Assembly (NCBI GenBank): GCA_002431545.1
Contig: DJFY01000057.1
Coordinates: 26,820-33,569 of the forward strand
DNA from: Cellvibrionales bacterium UBA5860
GTDB taxonomy: Bacteria > Pseudomonadota > Gammaproteobacteria > Pseudomonadales > Porticoccaceae
Direction: 5' to 3'
Length of the DNA stretch: 6,750 bases
The position numbers and the translations under genes were made by a program. Below the pieces are notes generated by a model. That model had not been told where the DNA came from. It saw only the letters and a program-made list of their open reading frames with translations, and ran no database searches. Positions 1-6,707 of this stretch are shown here, piece by piece. Positions within the stretch are counted from its first letter, which is position 1, and the number at the start of each line of letters is the position of its first letter.

Positions 1-1
1 A

Positions 2-3000
2 CTCATTCACAGCGACGGCGCCCGGTCGTTGCACTGCACTGTCCTTAATTACTGTGCCGGTGGCATGTATATTCGGCTGGGTGCCGAAGTAAGCGAAAAC
101 CCGTTCGTCGTCGACAAAGACGTCACTGTACAACTGGAGATCACCTGCCCGCCAGAGACGGTGGGTGAACCTAAATGCTTTGACCTTGAAGCCAAAGTTG
201 TGCGGGTCGAGCCCGAGCACATTGGAATATCCTTTTCCCGAGAAGTGCCCGAAGTTTGTCGGGCCCTCCAGTCCAAACCAGGCGTGCCGGAGAAAGCGAA
301 TAAAAAACGCCCTCGGAAACCGGTGCGTCATAAGGACATTCCTTCATTCAAACAGGAATTTAAATCGCTCCTGGACGACGTCCTGCCTCCGATCGCCGAC
401 GAATTCCTGAGCAGCGTACAGGAAAAAATAATTCTCAGTGCCGCGACCGCCGGCAGTAATGTCGAAGAAGACGCGCACTTTGAAGCAATTCGACTACTTG
501 AAAGAAAATTCCCCACCTATGCCCGGGAAATTTGCCAAACGCTCGTATCAGGCGTGGATGACTGCGATCGCCCCAAACCGGACACGATGAATCCCGAGCC
601 GTCGGGAGGAACAGATGGGGAACTACAACTGGTCGACAACGAAAGCTTCGAGGATTGGTTGAGCCTGACGGCAACTATCCGCAAGCTGGAATCTCGCTAT
701 CGAAAGGAGATAGAAACGCTTGAGTTTAAACTTAGCTCTTTAACGGGTATCGCGAAAATACAACAGTCCAATCCGGTCAGTGCCTCAACACTGTGCGATA
801 GCTTTCAGAGCGCCGTATCCGCGTTTGTAAGCAACGAACTGCATCCTTCGGTAAAGCAAATTCTGTTCAAGGAGTTCGAACTAACACTACTGAACAATAT
901 TCCTATGCTTTACGCGGCGCTTGATAAACTTCTGGATGCCTTCGGCGCGAGCGTCGACGACGCTAAAAAAATGCCGGTTAACAACGCAGCGGGGAGAGAC
1001 AAGGGGAAAACCTCAAACACTCAACGCGCCAACTCCGACGTCGACAAAAGTGAATCTGATTGCCACGACCGTTCAAATATCGAACCGTCCCCCGACAATG
1101 AATATGACAATGCAAGCCCAGCGGATTCGGCTTTAGTCGCGGCGAACACCTCGAACGCGAGCACTAACAACCCCAATCGGTACGAGCAGTCAGCTAACGG
1201 CCCCAATGCACAAAACCACCGTACAGACAATATCGTTCACTTGGATACGCCCGGCGCTCCTGGTAAGACAAAAGCTCACCATAAAAAGAGCAGCACGACC
1301 TCGGCTTTACGCGCTGCTGCATCGCTGCAAACGCTGCTTCACAACGCCACACCATCCGCCGCGGGCACGCCCACACTTTCCGATCACGGGGCAAACAGTG
1401 ATAGTTACAACAGGGTAGCCAACGCTATTTCTTCGTGGAGCAGGGACGAAAAAATCGTCGCCTTCAAGCAGCTCCAATCCGATACTGCAGCCGGCCCCGG
1501 TGGCAGTTCTCGCGCCGTCAGATTTGAAGAAGAATTGCTAGCGCTGCTCGCGAACGTTCACGGCGAAACAAAAACTCTCTCTCCCGACGAGAAATATACG
1601 TCTGATTTATATCAGCAACTCTACGACACCGTGACCGGAAATCTACTGTCGAGCGAAGATAGCCGGGACCACCTGAATGAAATTCGCTGGCCGCTGTATT
1701 CTCTGGCCCTGAGCGATCCGTCATTTGTGGATTCGAGTTTTCATCCCGCCAAAGGCGTGGTGGATAAGCTGGAGCGACTGGCCCCGAGCCTGGACGACAA
1801 GTCCGCCAAACGAGGTAAAACCAACAGGGCTATCGTCGATAGTCTGGTTAAACAAATCGCCGCACGAGGCGTCGAGCATCCCGAAGTATTCGAGGAGGCG
1901 GATCAAGAACTCGAAGAGCTGGTGACACCTTACACGCGATCCCGGGAACTCAACATTAAACGCGTCGTAGAGGAATGTCAGGGTAAACAGAGGACCATCA
2001 AGGCTCAAGAAGCCGTGCAAAGGGCAATACACACATGCCTGGCCGAATCGCTGGTACCAAAAGCCATCGTCGATCTGCTCGATTGTGGGTGGCGCCAAGT
2101 GATGATGAGAACACACCTACGCGAAGGCGAGCACAGTGAATACTGGAACAAGCATTTAAAGGTGATCGACGACCTGATGCAGTGGTTAAGCGGAGAGCGG
2201 CCTTTAAGCGGCGAGACGAAGGAGGCCTATAACACCGCTTTGGAATACATTGACAAACACATTAACTCGGCCAGCGCCGCTAACTTTACCTATAAAAAAG
2301 TCAAAGCGAGCTTGAACGCCTGTCTGCTGGAAACCCAAGATGGCCAATTCTCGCAGGTTGTCGAAATGACGGCGTTCAACCCCGACAGCAAAGCCGTACA
2401 GGTCGAAAGTACAGACCACAACCGATGGTCTGCAATTACTGATCAACTGGAAGAAAAGGACTGGCTGTCCTTCACGATTGGCGAAGAACCAGCGGAAACT
2501 CTACAACTGGTGTGGGTAGGCGAAACGCCAAACAACTACGTTTTTGTCAATCGAAAGGGCCTAAAAAAGCTTGAACTGAACGCAAAACAACTCGCTGAAC
2601 TCATGCACCATGGCGATGCCATCAAAGTGGAGAGTCTGGACTCGCCGATCATGGATAGGGCCGCGAATCTCATGATCCAGAATATGCATGAAAAATTGCG
2701 CTACGCCGCGACCCACGACCCGGCCACCAATCTTATTAACGCCAACGAGTGCATTAGACTACTCGACCTGGAATATGCGAGCGGCGACGTATTAACGCAT
2801 TGCTTTCTATATATCACACTTAACGATTTCGACATCGTCATCAACAACTGCGGCGTCGAGGGCGGCAACGAATTTTCCCGGCAGATATCCACCCTCGTCG
2901 CCAAACATGTGGAGGACGATGCTGCCATCGCGCGGCTCAGTGAAGCGACCTACGGACTACTGCTGCGGGATGTCGATACGGCGCGGGCTCATACCCTGGC

Positions 3001-3979
3001 GGAAACCATACGCGACGATCTCGTCGTTTTTCGCTACAAGTATGAAAGAAAAAGCTACGCCACCGGAGTCAGTATTGGCGTTGTCACCATGGAGAGCCAC
3101 GGCGATGACGGCGAAACACTAATTAAAAATGCCCGTTCCGCCTGCAACGTTGCCGAGCGTGTAGGCAATAATCAGATTCACGTATACGACGACGGCAACG
3201 ATTCAATCAAGGATCAGAAAGGTCTGGATACGTGGGCCGGCATGATTGACGAAATAATCGGCACCAACCGCCTGTATTTAAGATGTCAGGAAATACAACT
3301 ACTGAGCGACAGCAGCACTCTACCCCACTACGAAATTCTGCTTGGTGTGCGCGACGAGTCTAATGTATCGATCACACCGGAAAATTTTATCCGTGCTGCG
3401 GAGTATTCCAAGCGCATGATCGACATCGACAAGTGGGTTATCAACTCAGCATTTCGCTGGATCACAGACCACGCCGACCACTTTGCCACCATAGGTGGGT
3501 TCTCAATTAACATTTCCGGACAGTCGCTAAACGATGAGTCTTTTATAGCCTTTCTCTGCGAACGTATCGATGCGATCGTCGCGCCGCGAGAAAAAATAAC
3601 CTTTGAAATTACCGAAACTGTCGCTGCCAACAACCTCGCCATAACCCGAAAATTCACTGACCAAATAAAAAACCTGGGCTGCAAGCTGTCCCTGGATGAT
3701 TTTGGAACCGGGTACTCTTCCTACTCGTATCTGCGCTCATTGAACGTGGATTTTCTCAAGATCGATGGTACGTTTGTCAGAGACGTAACAACCAGCGAAG
3801 TCGACCGGGCTATGGTCAAATCGATGAACGATATCGGTCACTCTCTAGGCATGAAGACCGTGGCTGAATATGTTGAAAATGAAGCAACAAAGAAGATTAT
3901 CGCGGAGATCGGTGTCGACTACGGACAGGGCTGGGCGATATCCAAACCCCTACAACTCGGCGAACTGGCACGAACCTGA
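2..3979 (+). CDS. PilZ-DUF1631-GGDEF-EAL cyclic-di-GMP signalling protein (5' end outside window)
   Basis: The frame is open to the window edge. The first in-window start-like codon (TTG at 29) has no Shine-Dalgarno and falls inside a PilZ domain, so the gene begins upstream. Residues are counted from that TTG. Residues 1-72 resemble the C-terminal part of a PilZ domain: NYCAGG at 7-12 fits the (D/N)xSxxG motif with Cys for Ser, and IGISF at 65-69 fits the last strand. Residues 102-305 and 495-770 match the two halves of DUF1631 (LQLVDNESFEDWLSL at 199-213, WRQVMMRTHLREG at 688-700), separated by an Asn/Ser/Asp-rich, probably disordered linker at about 308-425. Residues 810-877 are the beta-rich DUF1631 tail (DWLSF, FVNRKG). 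A GGDEF fold at about 888-1055 has SEATY in place of GGDEF, so cyclase activity is unlikely. The EAL domain at about 1072-1312 keeps E1102, N1161, E1193/E1196, D1223/D1224, K1244, E1280 and Q1300, but G1106 replaces the Arg of EALxR. There is no transmembrane segment in view, so it is probably cytoplasmic. It is likely a c-di-GMP phosphodiesterase or receptor; activity is unproven. Confidence 0.93.
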   Translation, partial: LIHSDGARSLHCTVLNYCAGGMYIRLGAEVSENPFVVDKDVTVQLEITCPPETVGEPKCFDLEAKVVRVEPEHIGISFSREVPEVCRALQSKPGVPEKANKKRPRKPVRHKDIPSFKQEFKSLLDDVLPPIADEFLSSVQEKIILSAATAGSNVEEDAHFEAIRLLERKFPTYAREICQTLVSGVDDCDRPKPDTMNPEPSGGTDGELQLVDNESFEDWLSLTATIRKLESRYRKEIETLEFKLSSLTGIAKIQQSNPVSASTLCDSFQSAVSAFVSNELHPSVKQILFKEFELTLLNNIPMLYAALDKLLDAFGASVDDAKKMPVNNAAGRDKGKTSNTQRANSDVDKSESDCHDRSNIEPSPDNEYDNASPADSALVAANTSNASTNNPNRYEQSANGPNAQNHRTDNIVHLDTPGAPGKTKAHHKKSSTTSALRAAASLQTLLHNATPSAAGTPTLSDHGANSDSYNRVANAISSWSRDEKIVAFKQLQSDTAAGPGGSSRAVRFEEELLALLANVHGETKTLSPDEKYTSDLYQQLYDTVTGNLLSSEDSRDHLNEIRWPLYSLALSDPSFVDSSFHPAKGVVDKLERLAPSLDDKSAKRGKTNRAIVDSLVKQIAARGVEHPEVFEEADQELEELVTPYTRSRELNIKRVVEECQGKQRTIKAQEAVQRAIHTCLAESLVPKAIVDLLDCGWRQVMMRTHLREGEHSEYWNKHLKVIDDLMQWLSGERPLSGETKEAYNTALEYIDKHINSASAANFTYKKVKASLNACLLETQDGQFSQVVEMTAFNPDSKAVQVESTDHNRWSAITDQLEEKDWLSFTIGEEPAETLQLVWVGETPNNYVFVNRKGLKKLELNAKQLAELMHHGDAIKVESLDSPIMDRAANLMIQNMHEKLRYAATHDPATNLINANECIRLLDLEYASGDVLTHCFLYITLNDFDIVINNCGVEGGNEFSRQISTLVAKHVEDDAAIARLSEATYGLLLRDVDTARAHTLAETIRDDLVVFRYKYERKSYATGVSIGVVTMESHGDDGETLIKNARSACNVAERVGNNQIHVYDDGNDSIKDQKGLDTWAGMIDEIIGTNRLYLRCQEIQLLSDSSTLPHYEILLGVRDESNVSITPENFIRAAEYSKRMIDIDKWVINSAFRWITDHADHFATIGGFSINISGQSLNDESFIAFLCERIDAIVAPREKITFEITETVAANNLAITRKFTDQIKNLGCKLSLDDFGTGYSSYSYLRSLNVDFLKIDGTFVRDVTTSEVDRAMVKSMNDIGHSLGMKTVAEYVENEATKKIIAEIGVDYGQGWAISKPLQLGELART

Positions 3980-3998
3980 TCCGTGCCATCCCTTCTGG

Positions 3999-4068
3999 CC
4001 CGGTTCATATTTCAATATAAAATATAAACCAGTGTCGCCAGTAAAATCTTGCACCCGGTTCAAATTTC
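3999..4068. repeat. 15-bp imperfect direct repeat in convergent intergenic region
   Basis: CCCGGTTCATATTTC at 3999-4013 recurs as CCCGGTTCAAATTTC at 4054-4068, matching 14 of 15 bases with start points 55 bp apart. Both copies lie between the stop of the signalling gene and the stop of the convergent dehydrogenase. A duplicated protein-binding site or a small local duplication would both fit. No known consensus was recognised. Confidence 0.5.
4002..4030 (+). terminator. AT-rich hairpin after the signalling gene, possible weak terminator
   Basis: GGTT (4002-4005) pairs with AACC (4027-4030), and ATATTT (4007-4012) pairs with AAATAT (4020-4025). There is one C/A mismatch and a 7-nt loop. It lies 22 nt past the stop codon at 3977-3979. 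No T-tract follows, so it is not a canonical intrinsic terminator. It could be a processing or 3'-end-protecting hairpin, or chance in an AT-rich stretch. Confidence 0.3.
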
Positions 4069-4110
4069 CCAATTCAAACTTCGCGCACAGCGACGGGGCT
4101 ATCGATTACA

Positions 4111-4167
4111 ACTGGCAATTACAGATCAGGCCGGATATTACTCACAGCCTGATCAATATCCGCCAGT
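4111..4167. repeat. interleaved inverted repeats (alternative stem-loops) between convergent genes
   Basis: Two perfect 8-bp inverted repeats are interleaved in the order A-B-A'-B'. GATCAGGC (4124-4131) pairs with GCCTGATC (4147-4154), and CGGATATT (4132-4139) pairs with AATATCCG (4155-4162). A and B abut, A' and B' abut, and 7 nt separate the two blocks. An outer 6-bp repeat, ACTGGC (4111-4116) with GCCAGT (4162-4167), can enclose stem A. Because the loops between abutting arms are zero, stems A and B should be mutually exclusive or only partly coexist. The element starts just past the dehydrogenase stop and would lie in the 3' region of either convergent transcript. No T-tract is present. 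Confidence 0.55.
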
Positions 4168-4170
4168 CGA

Positions 4171-5265
4171 TCAATCGTAAACAATAACGCCCCTGGCGTT
4201 CTTGCCGGCTTCGAGATCTTCAAAAGCCTGCTTGGCTTCATCGATCGAATAGGTGTGAGTCACCATGCGATCGAGATCCAGTTTACCCTGCTTGTACAAT
4301 TCCAGGTATTTTGGGAAATCCACCTTGAATTCCGCGCTGCCGTACATGGAGCCCTTAATAGTCTTGGCCGTGAGCGGAAACATCAGGGCGTTAAGTTCCA
4401 GCTTCTGGTCCAGCTTACCCACACCGACCACTGTCATGGTGCCGCCGCGTCGGGTTGCCTTTTGCGCCTGATCGACAACGGCAGGTATACCAATCGCCTC
4501 AAAGCCGTAATCTACGCCGATACCGCCGGTCAGTTCCATGATCTCCTGTACCGGGTCGCCCGCCGCATTGATCGTGTCTGTCGCACCCACGTCCAGCGCC
4601 ACTTTTAATTTTTCATCCGACAGGTCAACCGCAATAATCTTTGCCGCACCCGCTATCTTGGCCCCCTGAATAATCGACAGGCCAACGCCGCCGGCGCCGA
4701 ACACGGCTACCGTACTGCCAGGCTTCACCTCTGCCGTCTTGAGCGCAGCACCGACACCCGTGGTCACCCCACAGCCAACGAGCGCAGCAGCTTTCATGTC
4801 GATATCGTCATCAATCTTGGCCAGGCACATCGAAGGTACCACCGCATACTCGGCCATGTTGCCCAAAAACTGCATAACGTTAATATCTTCTCCATCTTTA
4901 TGGACACGCGTGGTACCGTCCATCATCTTGCCATCGGGCGTACTCTTCAGACATAGATACGGCTCGCTGCGCAGACAGTGGAAACACTCGCCGCAATGAG
5001 GGACAAAAGACAGCGTGACATGGTCTCCCGGCTGCACATTGGTGACACCCTCGCCGATTTCCTCTACAACGCCGGCGCCTTCGTGGCCCAGCACCATGGG
5101 AAACGGAACGGGAATGGTGCCATTGATCACAGACAGGTCTGAGTGACAGATGCCCGTGGCTTTCATTTTGACCAGCACCTCACCGGCTTTGGGCGGATCC
5201 AACGTCAATTCCTCAACGGAATAGTCGTTCAACCCCCGCGCCACGACAGCCTTGATAGTTTTCAT
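4171..5265 (-). CDS. zinc-dependent alcohol dehydrogenase (MDR superfamily, class III-like)
   Basis: This is a full-length, 364-residue medium-chain dehydrogenase that should oxidise an alcohol or reduce an aldehyde in the cytoplasm using NAD(H). Catalytic zinc ligands are C40 and H61-E62 (GHEGAG) in the N-terminal GroES-like domain, plus C165 (GCGVTTG). The structural-zinc lobe is complete: C91, C94, C97 and C105 in C-x2-C-x2-C-x7-C spacing. The Rossmann motif GAGGVG lies at 190-195, and D214 at the end of the second strand favours NAD over NADP. The stretches LDPPKAGEVLVKM, PMVLGHEGAGVVEE and ALVGCGVTTG resemble class III-like and NDMA-dependent-type alcohol dehydrogenases. I do not claim that cofactor behaviour, and the substrate cannot be read from the sequence. 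The ATG start has a good Shine-Dalgarno (GGAGAG) 8 nt upstream of the GTA-rich spacer's end. The gene is divergent from the SMP-30-like gene and convergent with the signalling gene. Confidence 0.93.
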   Translation of the reverse strand: MKTIKAVVARGLNDYSVEELTLDPPKAGEVLVKMKATGICHSDLSVINGTIPVPFPMVLGHEGAGVVEEIGEGVTNVQPGDHVTLSFVPHCGECFHCLRSEPYLCLKSTPDGKMMDGTTRVHKDGEDINVMQFLGNMAEYAVVPSMCLAKIDDDIDMKAAALVGCGVTTGVGAALKTAEVKPGSTVAVFGAGGVGLSIIQGAKIAGAAKIIAVDLSDEKLKVALDVGATDTINAAGDPVQEIMELTGGIGVDYGFEAIGIPAVVDQAQKATRRGGTMTVVGVGKLDQKLELNALMFPLTAKTIKGSMYGSAEFKVDFPKYLELYKQGKLDLDRMVTHTYSIDEAKQAFEDLEAGKNARGVIVYD

Positions 5266-5271
5266 ACTACG

Positions 5272-5277
5272 CTCTCC
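5272..5277 (-). promoter_or_regulatory. ribosome binding site of the alcohol dehydrogenase
   Basis: On the minus strand GGAGAG lies 6 nt before the ATG at 5265-5263. This is a strong match to Shine-Dalgarno at proper spacing and supports the chosen start. Confidence 0.75.
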
Positions 5278-5417
5278 AGATTATGCAATTCAGGCAGGCG
5301 GCGCAGTTTAGCACATAGAAAATCCCGACCTCACGCACTGTTAAACCGGGACCAGGCGCAGGGATACGGGCGGTGCTAAGCTCTATAAACCAGATTTAAA
5401 AATGAAATAACTACAAC

Positions 5418-5422
5418 AGAGG
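5418..5422 (+). promoter_or_regulatory. ribosome binding site of the SMP-30-like gene
   Basis: AGAGG lies 6 nt before the ATG at 5429-5431. This is a good Shine-Dalgarno match and supports that start. Confidence 0.7.
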
Positions 5423-5428
5423 CTAACA

Positions 5429-6280
5429 ATGAAAGAACTCGATACCAGGGTATTTGCGGATGGATTTGTCTTTCTCGAGGGGCCGCGCTGGCGGCACGAT
5501 AAACTTTGGGTGTCGGACATGCATGGCCACACCGTTTACACGTTAACAGACGACGGGCATCGCGAAAAAGTCGTCGCGGTGCCCAACCAACCCTCAGGCA
5601 TCGGTTTTTTGTCGGACGGAACACCACTGGTGGTTTCCATGCACGACAGAAAACTGATGAAGATCGTGAATGGCGACCTGGAACTGCACGCGGATCTCTC
5701 TCAACTCTGCAAATATGAGATCAACGATATGGTGGTCGATCAGCGTGGCAATGCCTATGTCGGCAATATCGGCTTCGATCTATTTAAAAAGGAAAAATTC
5801 AAACCCACCAACTTCGTGCTAGTGACGCCCGACGGGACCGTCAGAGAAGTCGCCGACGATCTCGCCGTACCCAATGGACCCGTTGTCACGCCCGACGGCA
5901 AGACGCTTATCGTTGCCGAATCCTGGGCCAAGCGGCTCACCGCCTTTGACATCGAAACCGATGGCGCCCTCGGTAATCGGCGTGTCTTTGCCGATCTCGG
6001 CGATGCCGCACCCGACGGCATCTGCCTGGACGCCGAGGGCGCAATATGGGTGGCGGCTTTTAACCAGGACAACTTTATTCGCGTACTGGAAGGCGGAGAG
6101 ATCACACACCGGGTTAAGGTCATCGATCGCTTCCCGGTAGCGTGCACCCTGGGCGGACCAGACGGCAAAACGCTGTTCGGTCTCACCTACCAGGGTTCAA
6201 TTCAGGATATCGGACGAGGCAAAGCGGCCTCTAGAATCGAAGTCGCTGAGGTAGACGTCGCGGGTGGTGGTTCTCCCTAG
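5429..6280 (+). CDS. SMP-30/gluconolactonase/LRE family protein
   Basis: This 283-residue protein is the usual length for SMP-30/gluconolactonase-type six-bladed beta-propellers, metal-dependent enzymes that typically hydrolyse sugar lactones or related esters. Family landmarks are visible. FLEGPRW at 15-21 carries the metal ligand E17. IND at 98-100 carries N99. PNG at 148-150 carries N149. PDG at 195-197 carries D196, the likely catalytic or metal-binding Asp. Repeated strand motifs (GNAYVGN at 107-113, GAIWVAAFN at 204-212, GKTLFGLT at 246-253) fit propeller blades. There is no signal peptide, so it should be cytoplasmic. The ATG start has a proper ribosome site. It is transcribed divergently from the zinc alcohol dehydrogenase, so a shared alcohol/aldehyde-to-lactone route is conceivable but only inferred. 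The substrate is unknown, and the family also contains non-lactonase members. Confidence 0.9.
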   Translation: MKELDTRVFADGFVFLEGPRWRHDKLWVSDMHGHTVYTLTDDGHREKVVAVPNQPSGIGFLSDGTPLVVSMHDRKLMKIVNGDLELHADLSQLCKYEINDMVVDQRGNAYVGNIGFDLFKKEKFKPTNFVLVTPDGTVREVADDLAVPNGPVVTPDGKTLIVAESWAKRLTAFDIETDGALGNRRVFADLGDAAPDGICLDAEGAIWVAAFNQDNFIRVLEGGEITHRVKVIDRFPVACTLGGPDGKTLFGLTYQGSIQDIGRGKAASRIEVAEVDVAGGGSP

Positions 6281-6420
6281 GGCCTGTTAACGCCCATTGG
6301 ATTTCACCTGCCGAGAGCAATTTTTGCCCAACCTTATAACGCCCCCTCCTAACAACCCTTCTAAGGAATAGAAAAGCCTTCAAATTTGACCACGGGCACA
6401 GGGGCTACCAAGCTGTTTGC

Positions 6421-6438
6421 GGGCCCTGGATGGGGCCC
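6421..6438. repeat. perfect GGGCCC hairpin / short direct repeat
   Basis: GGGCCC (6421-6426) and GGGCCC (6433-6438) flank a 6-nt spacer. Since GGGCCC is self-complementary, this is both a direct repeat (GGGCCCTG twice) and a 6-bp all-GC hairpin. No T-run follows on either strand, so it is not a standard intrinsic terminator. It could stop or stabilise the SMP-30-like transcript 3' end, or read-through from the tRNA. Confidence 0.45.
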
Positions 6439-6490
6439 TGAAGAAGTATGTAGTAACTCAGCGCTTGTTATTATATTAAGGCAGTATATA

Positions 6491-6508
6491 AAGTTAGATA
6501 TATAACTT
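6491..6508 (-). terminator. AT-rich hairpin downstream of tRNA-His, possible terminator
   Basis: On the minus strand AAGTTA pairs with TAACTT across a 6-nt loop, starting 11 nt after the tRNA CCA end, and is followed by TATA-rich sequence. The stem is weak and the T-run is short, so a terminator role is a guess. Confidence 0.25.
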
Positions 6509-6519
6509 ATTGATTTAAT

Positions 6520-6596
6520 TGGGGTGGCTGACGGGGATCGAACCCGCGACCTCAGGAGCCACAATCCTGTGCTCTACCAACTGAGCTACAGCCACC
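6520..6596 (-). tRNA. tRNA-His (anticodon GTG)
   Basis: The minus strand folds into a complete cloverleaf of 77 nt. The acceptor stem is 8 bp (GGTGGCTG with CAGCCACC), including the extra G-1 opposite C73 that is the hallmark of tRNA-His. The D-arm is GCTC/GAGC. The anticodon arm is CAGGA-TTGTGGC-TCCTG with anticodon GTG at 6562-6560. The T-arm is GCGGG-TTCGATC-CCCGT with a G-U wobble at its base. The 3' CCA is encoded (6522-6520). It closely resembles the E. coli tRNA-His sequence. No second tRNA is visible on either side. Confidence 0.97.
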
Positions 6597-6612
6597 ATTG
6601 AACCGTTCAGTC

Positions 6613-6635
6613 CGGCGGCGATACTCGCCCCGCCG
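6613..6635 (-). other. GC-rich hairpin in the tRNA-His 5' leader
   Basis: CGGCG (6613-6617) pairs with CGCCG (6631-6635), and GCGA (6618-6621) pairs with TCGC (6625-6628). The loop is TAC and two C residues (6629-6630) bulge out. It lies about 17 nt upstream of the mature tRNA 5' end. No T-run follows on either strand. If transcribed, it would be part of the precursor leader removed by RNase P; it could also be the remainder of an upstream unit. Confidence 0.4.
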
Positions 6636-6707
6636 AAACCTCATCACTCTCTAACCTAACTCGCCCTTCCTGATCCGTCTTATTTCTTTGCTGCAATACG
6701 TTACTGT

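Larger units (their letters stand above)
5266..5428. promoter_or_regulatory. divergent intergenic region, presumed to hold both promoters
   Basis: These 163 bp separate two divergent starts, so promoters for both genes probably lie here. TATAAA at 5384-5389 could be a -10 box for the rightward gene, but no good -35 lies 16-18 bp upstream of it. A perfect 7-bp inverted pair, TTAGCAC (5308-5314) and GTGCTAA (5373-5379), has arms 58 bp apart and might be half-sites of a shared regulator; this is weak. No regulator gene is present in the window. Confidence 0.4.
6281..6519. other. intergenic region with no convincing gene
   Basis: The region between the SMP-30-like stop and the tRNA holds no open frame with a start, ribosome site and recognisable product. 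A 46-codon stop-free stretch (6365-6502, plus strand) lacks a credible start. The minus-strand frame running through it also crosses the tRNA gene, so it is not a real gene. The right half is AT-rich. No canonical terminator was found for the SMP-30-like gene; ATTG/CAAT arms before TTTTT near 6324 are too weak. Confidence 0.6.

Noticed and set aside
29..31. TTG as the true start of the signalling gene
   Set aside because: No ribosome site precedes it, the frame is open to the window edge, and it would cut a PilZ domain in half.
1721..2116. A 131-codon minus-strand open frame inside the signalling gene
   Set aside because: It is antisense to a well-matched DUF1631 region and shows no independent features.
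5755..6186. A 143-codon minus-strand open frame inside the SMP-30-like gene
   Set aside because: It lies antisense to a clearly recognised family protein and has no domain signal of its own.
6290..6326. Intrinsic terminator after the SMP-30-like gene using ATTG/CAAT arms before TTTTT
   Set aside because: The stem is only 4 bp with an 18-nt loop, too weak to support.
6365..6502. A 46-codon plus-strand stop-free stretch ending in TAA
   Set aside because: No ATG or GTG start with a Shine-Dalgarno and no recognised similarity; the only early start-like codon is a TTG without a ribosome site.
6361..6564. A 67-codon minus-strand open frame overlapping the tRNA-His gene
   Set aside because: Its first third is the tRNA sequence read as protein, and the rest has no recognisable domain or ribosome site.
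6520..6596. tRNA-His as an integration site for a mobile element
   Set aside because: No integrase gene and no duplicated tRNA 3' end are visible in the window.
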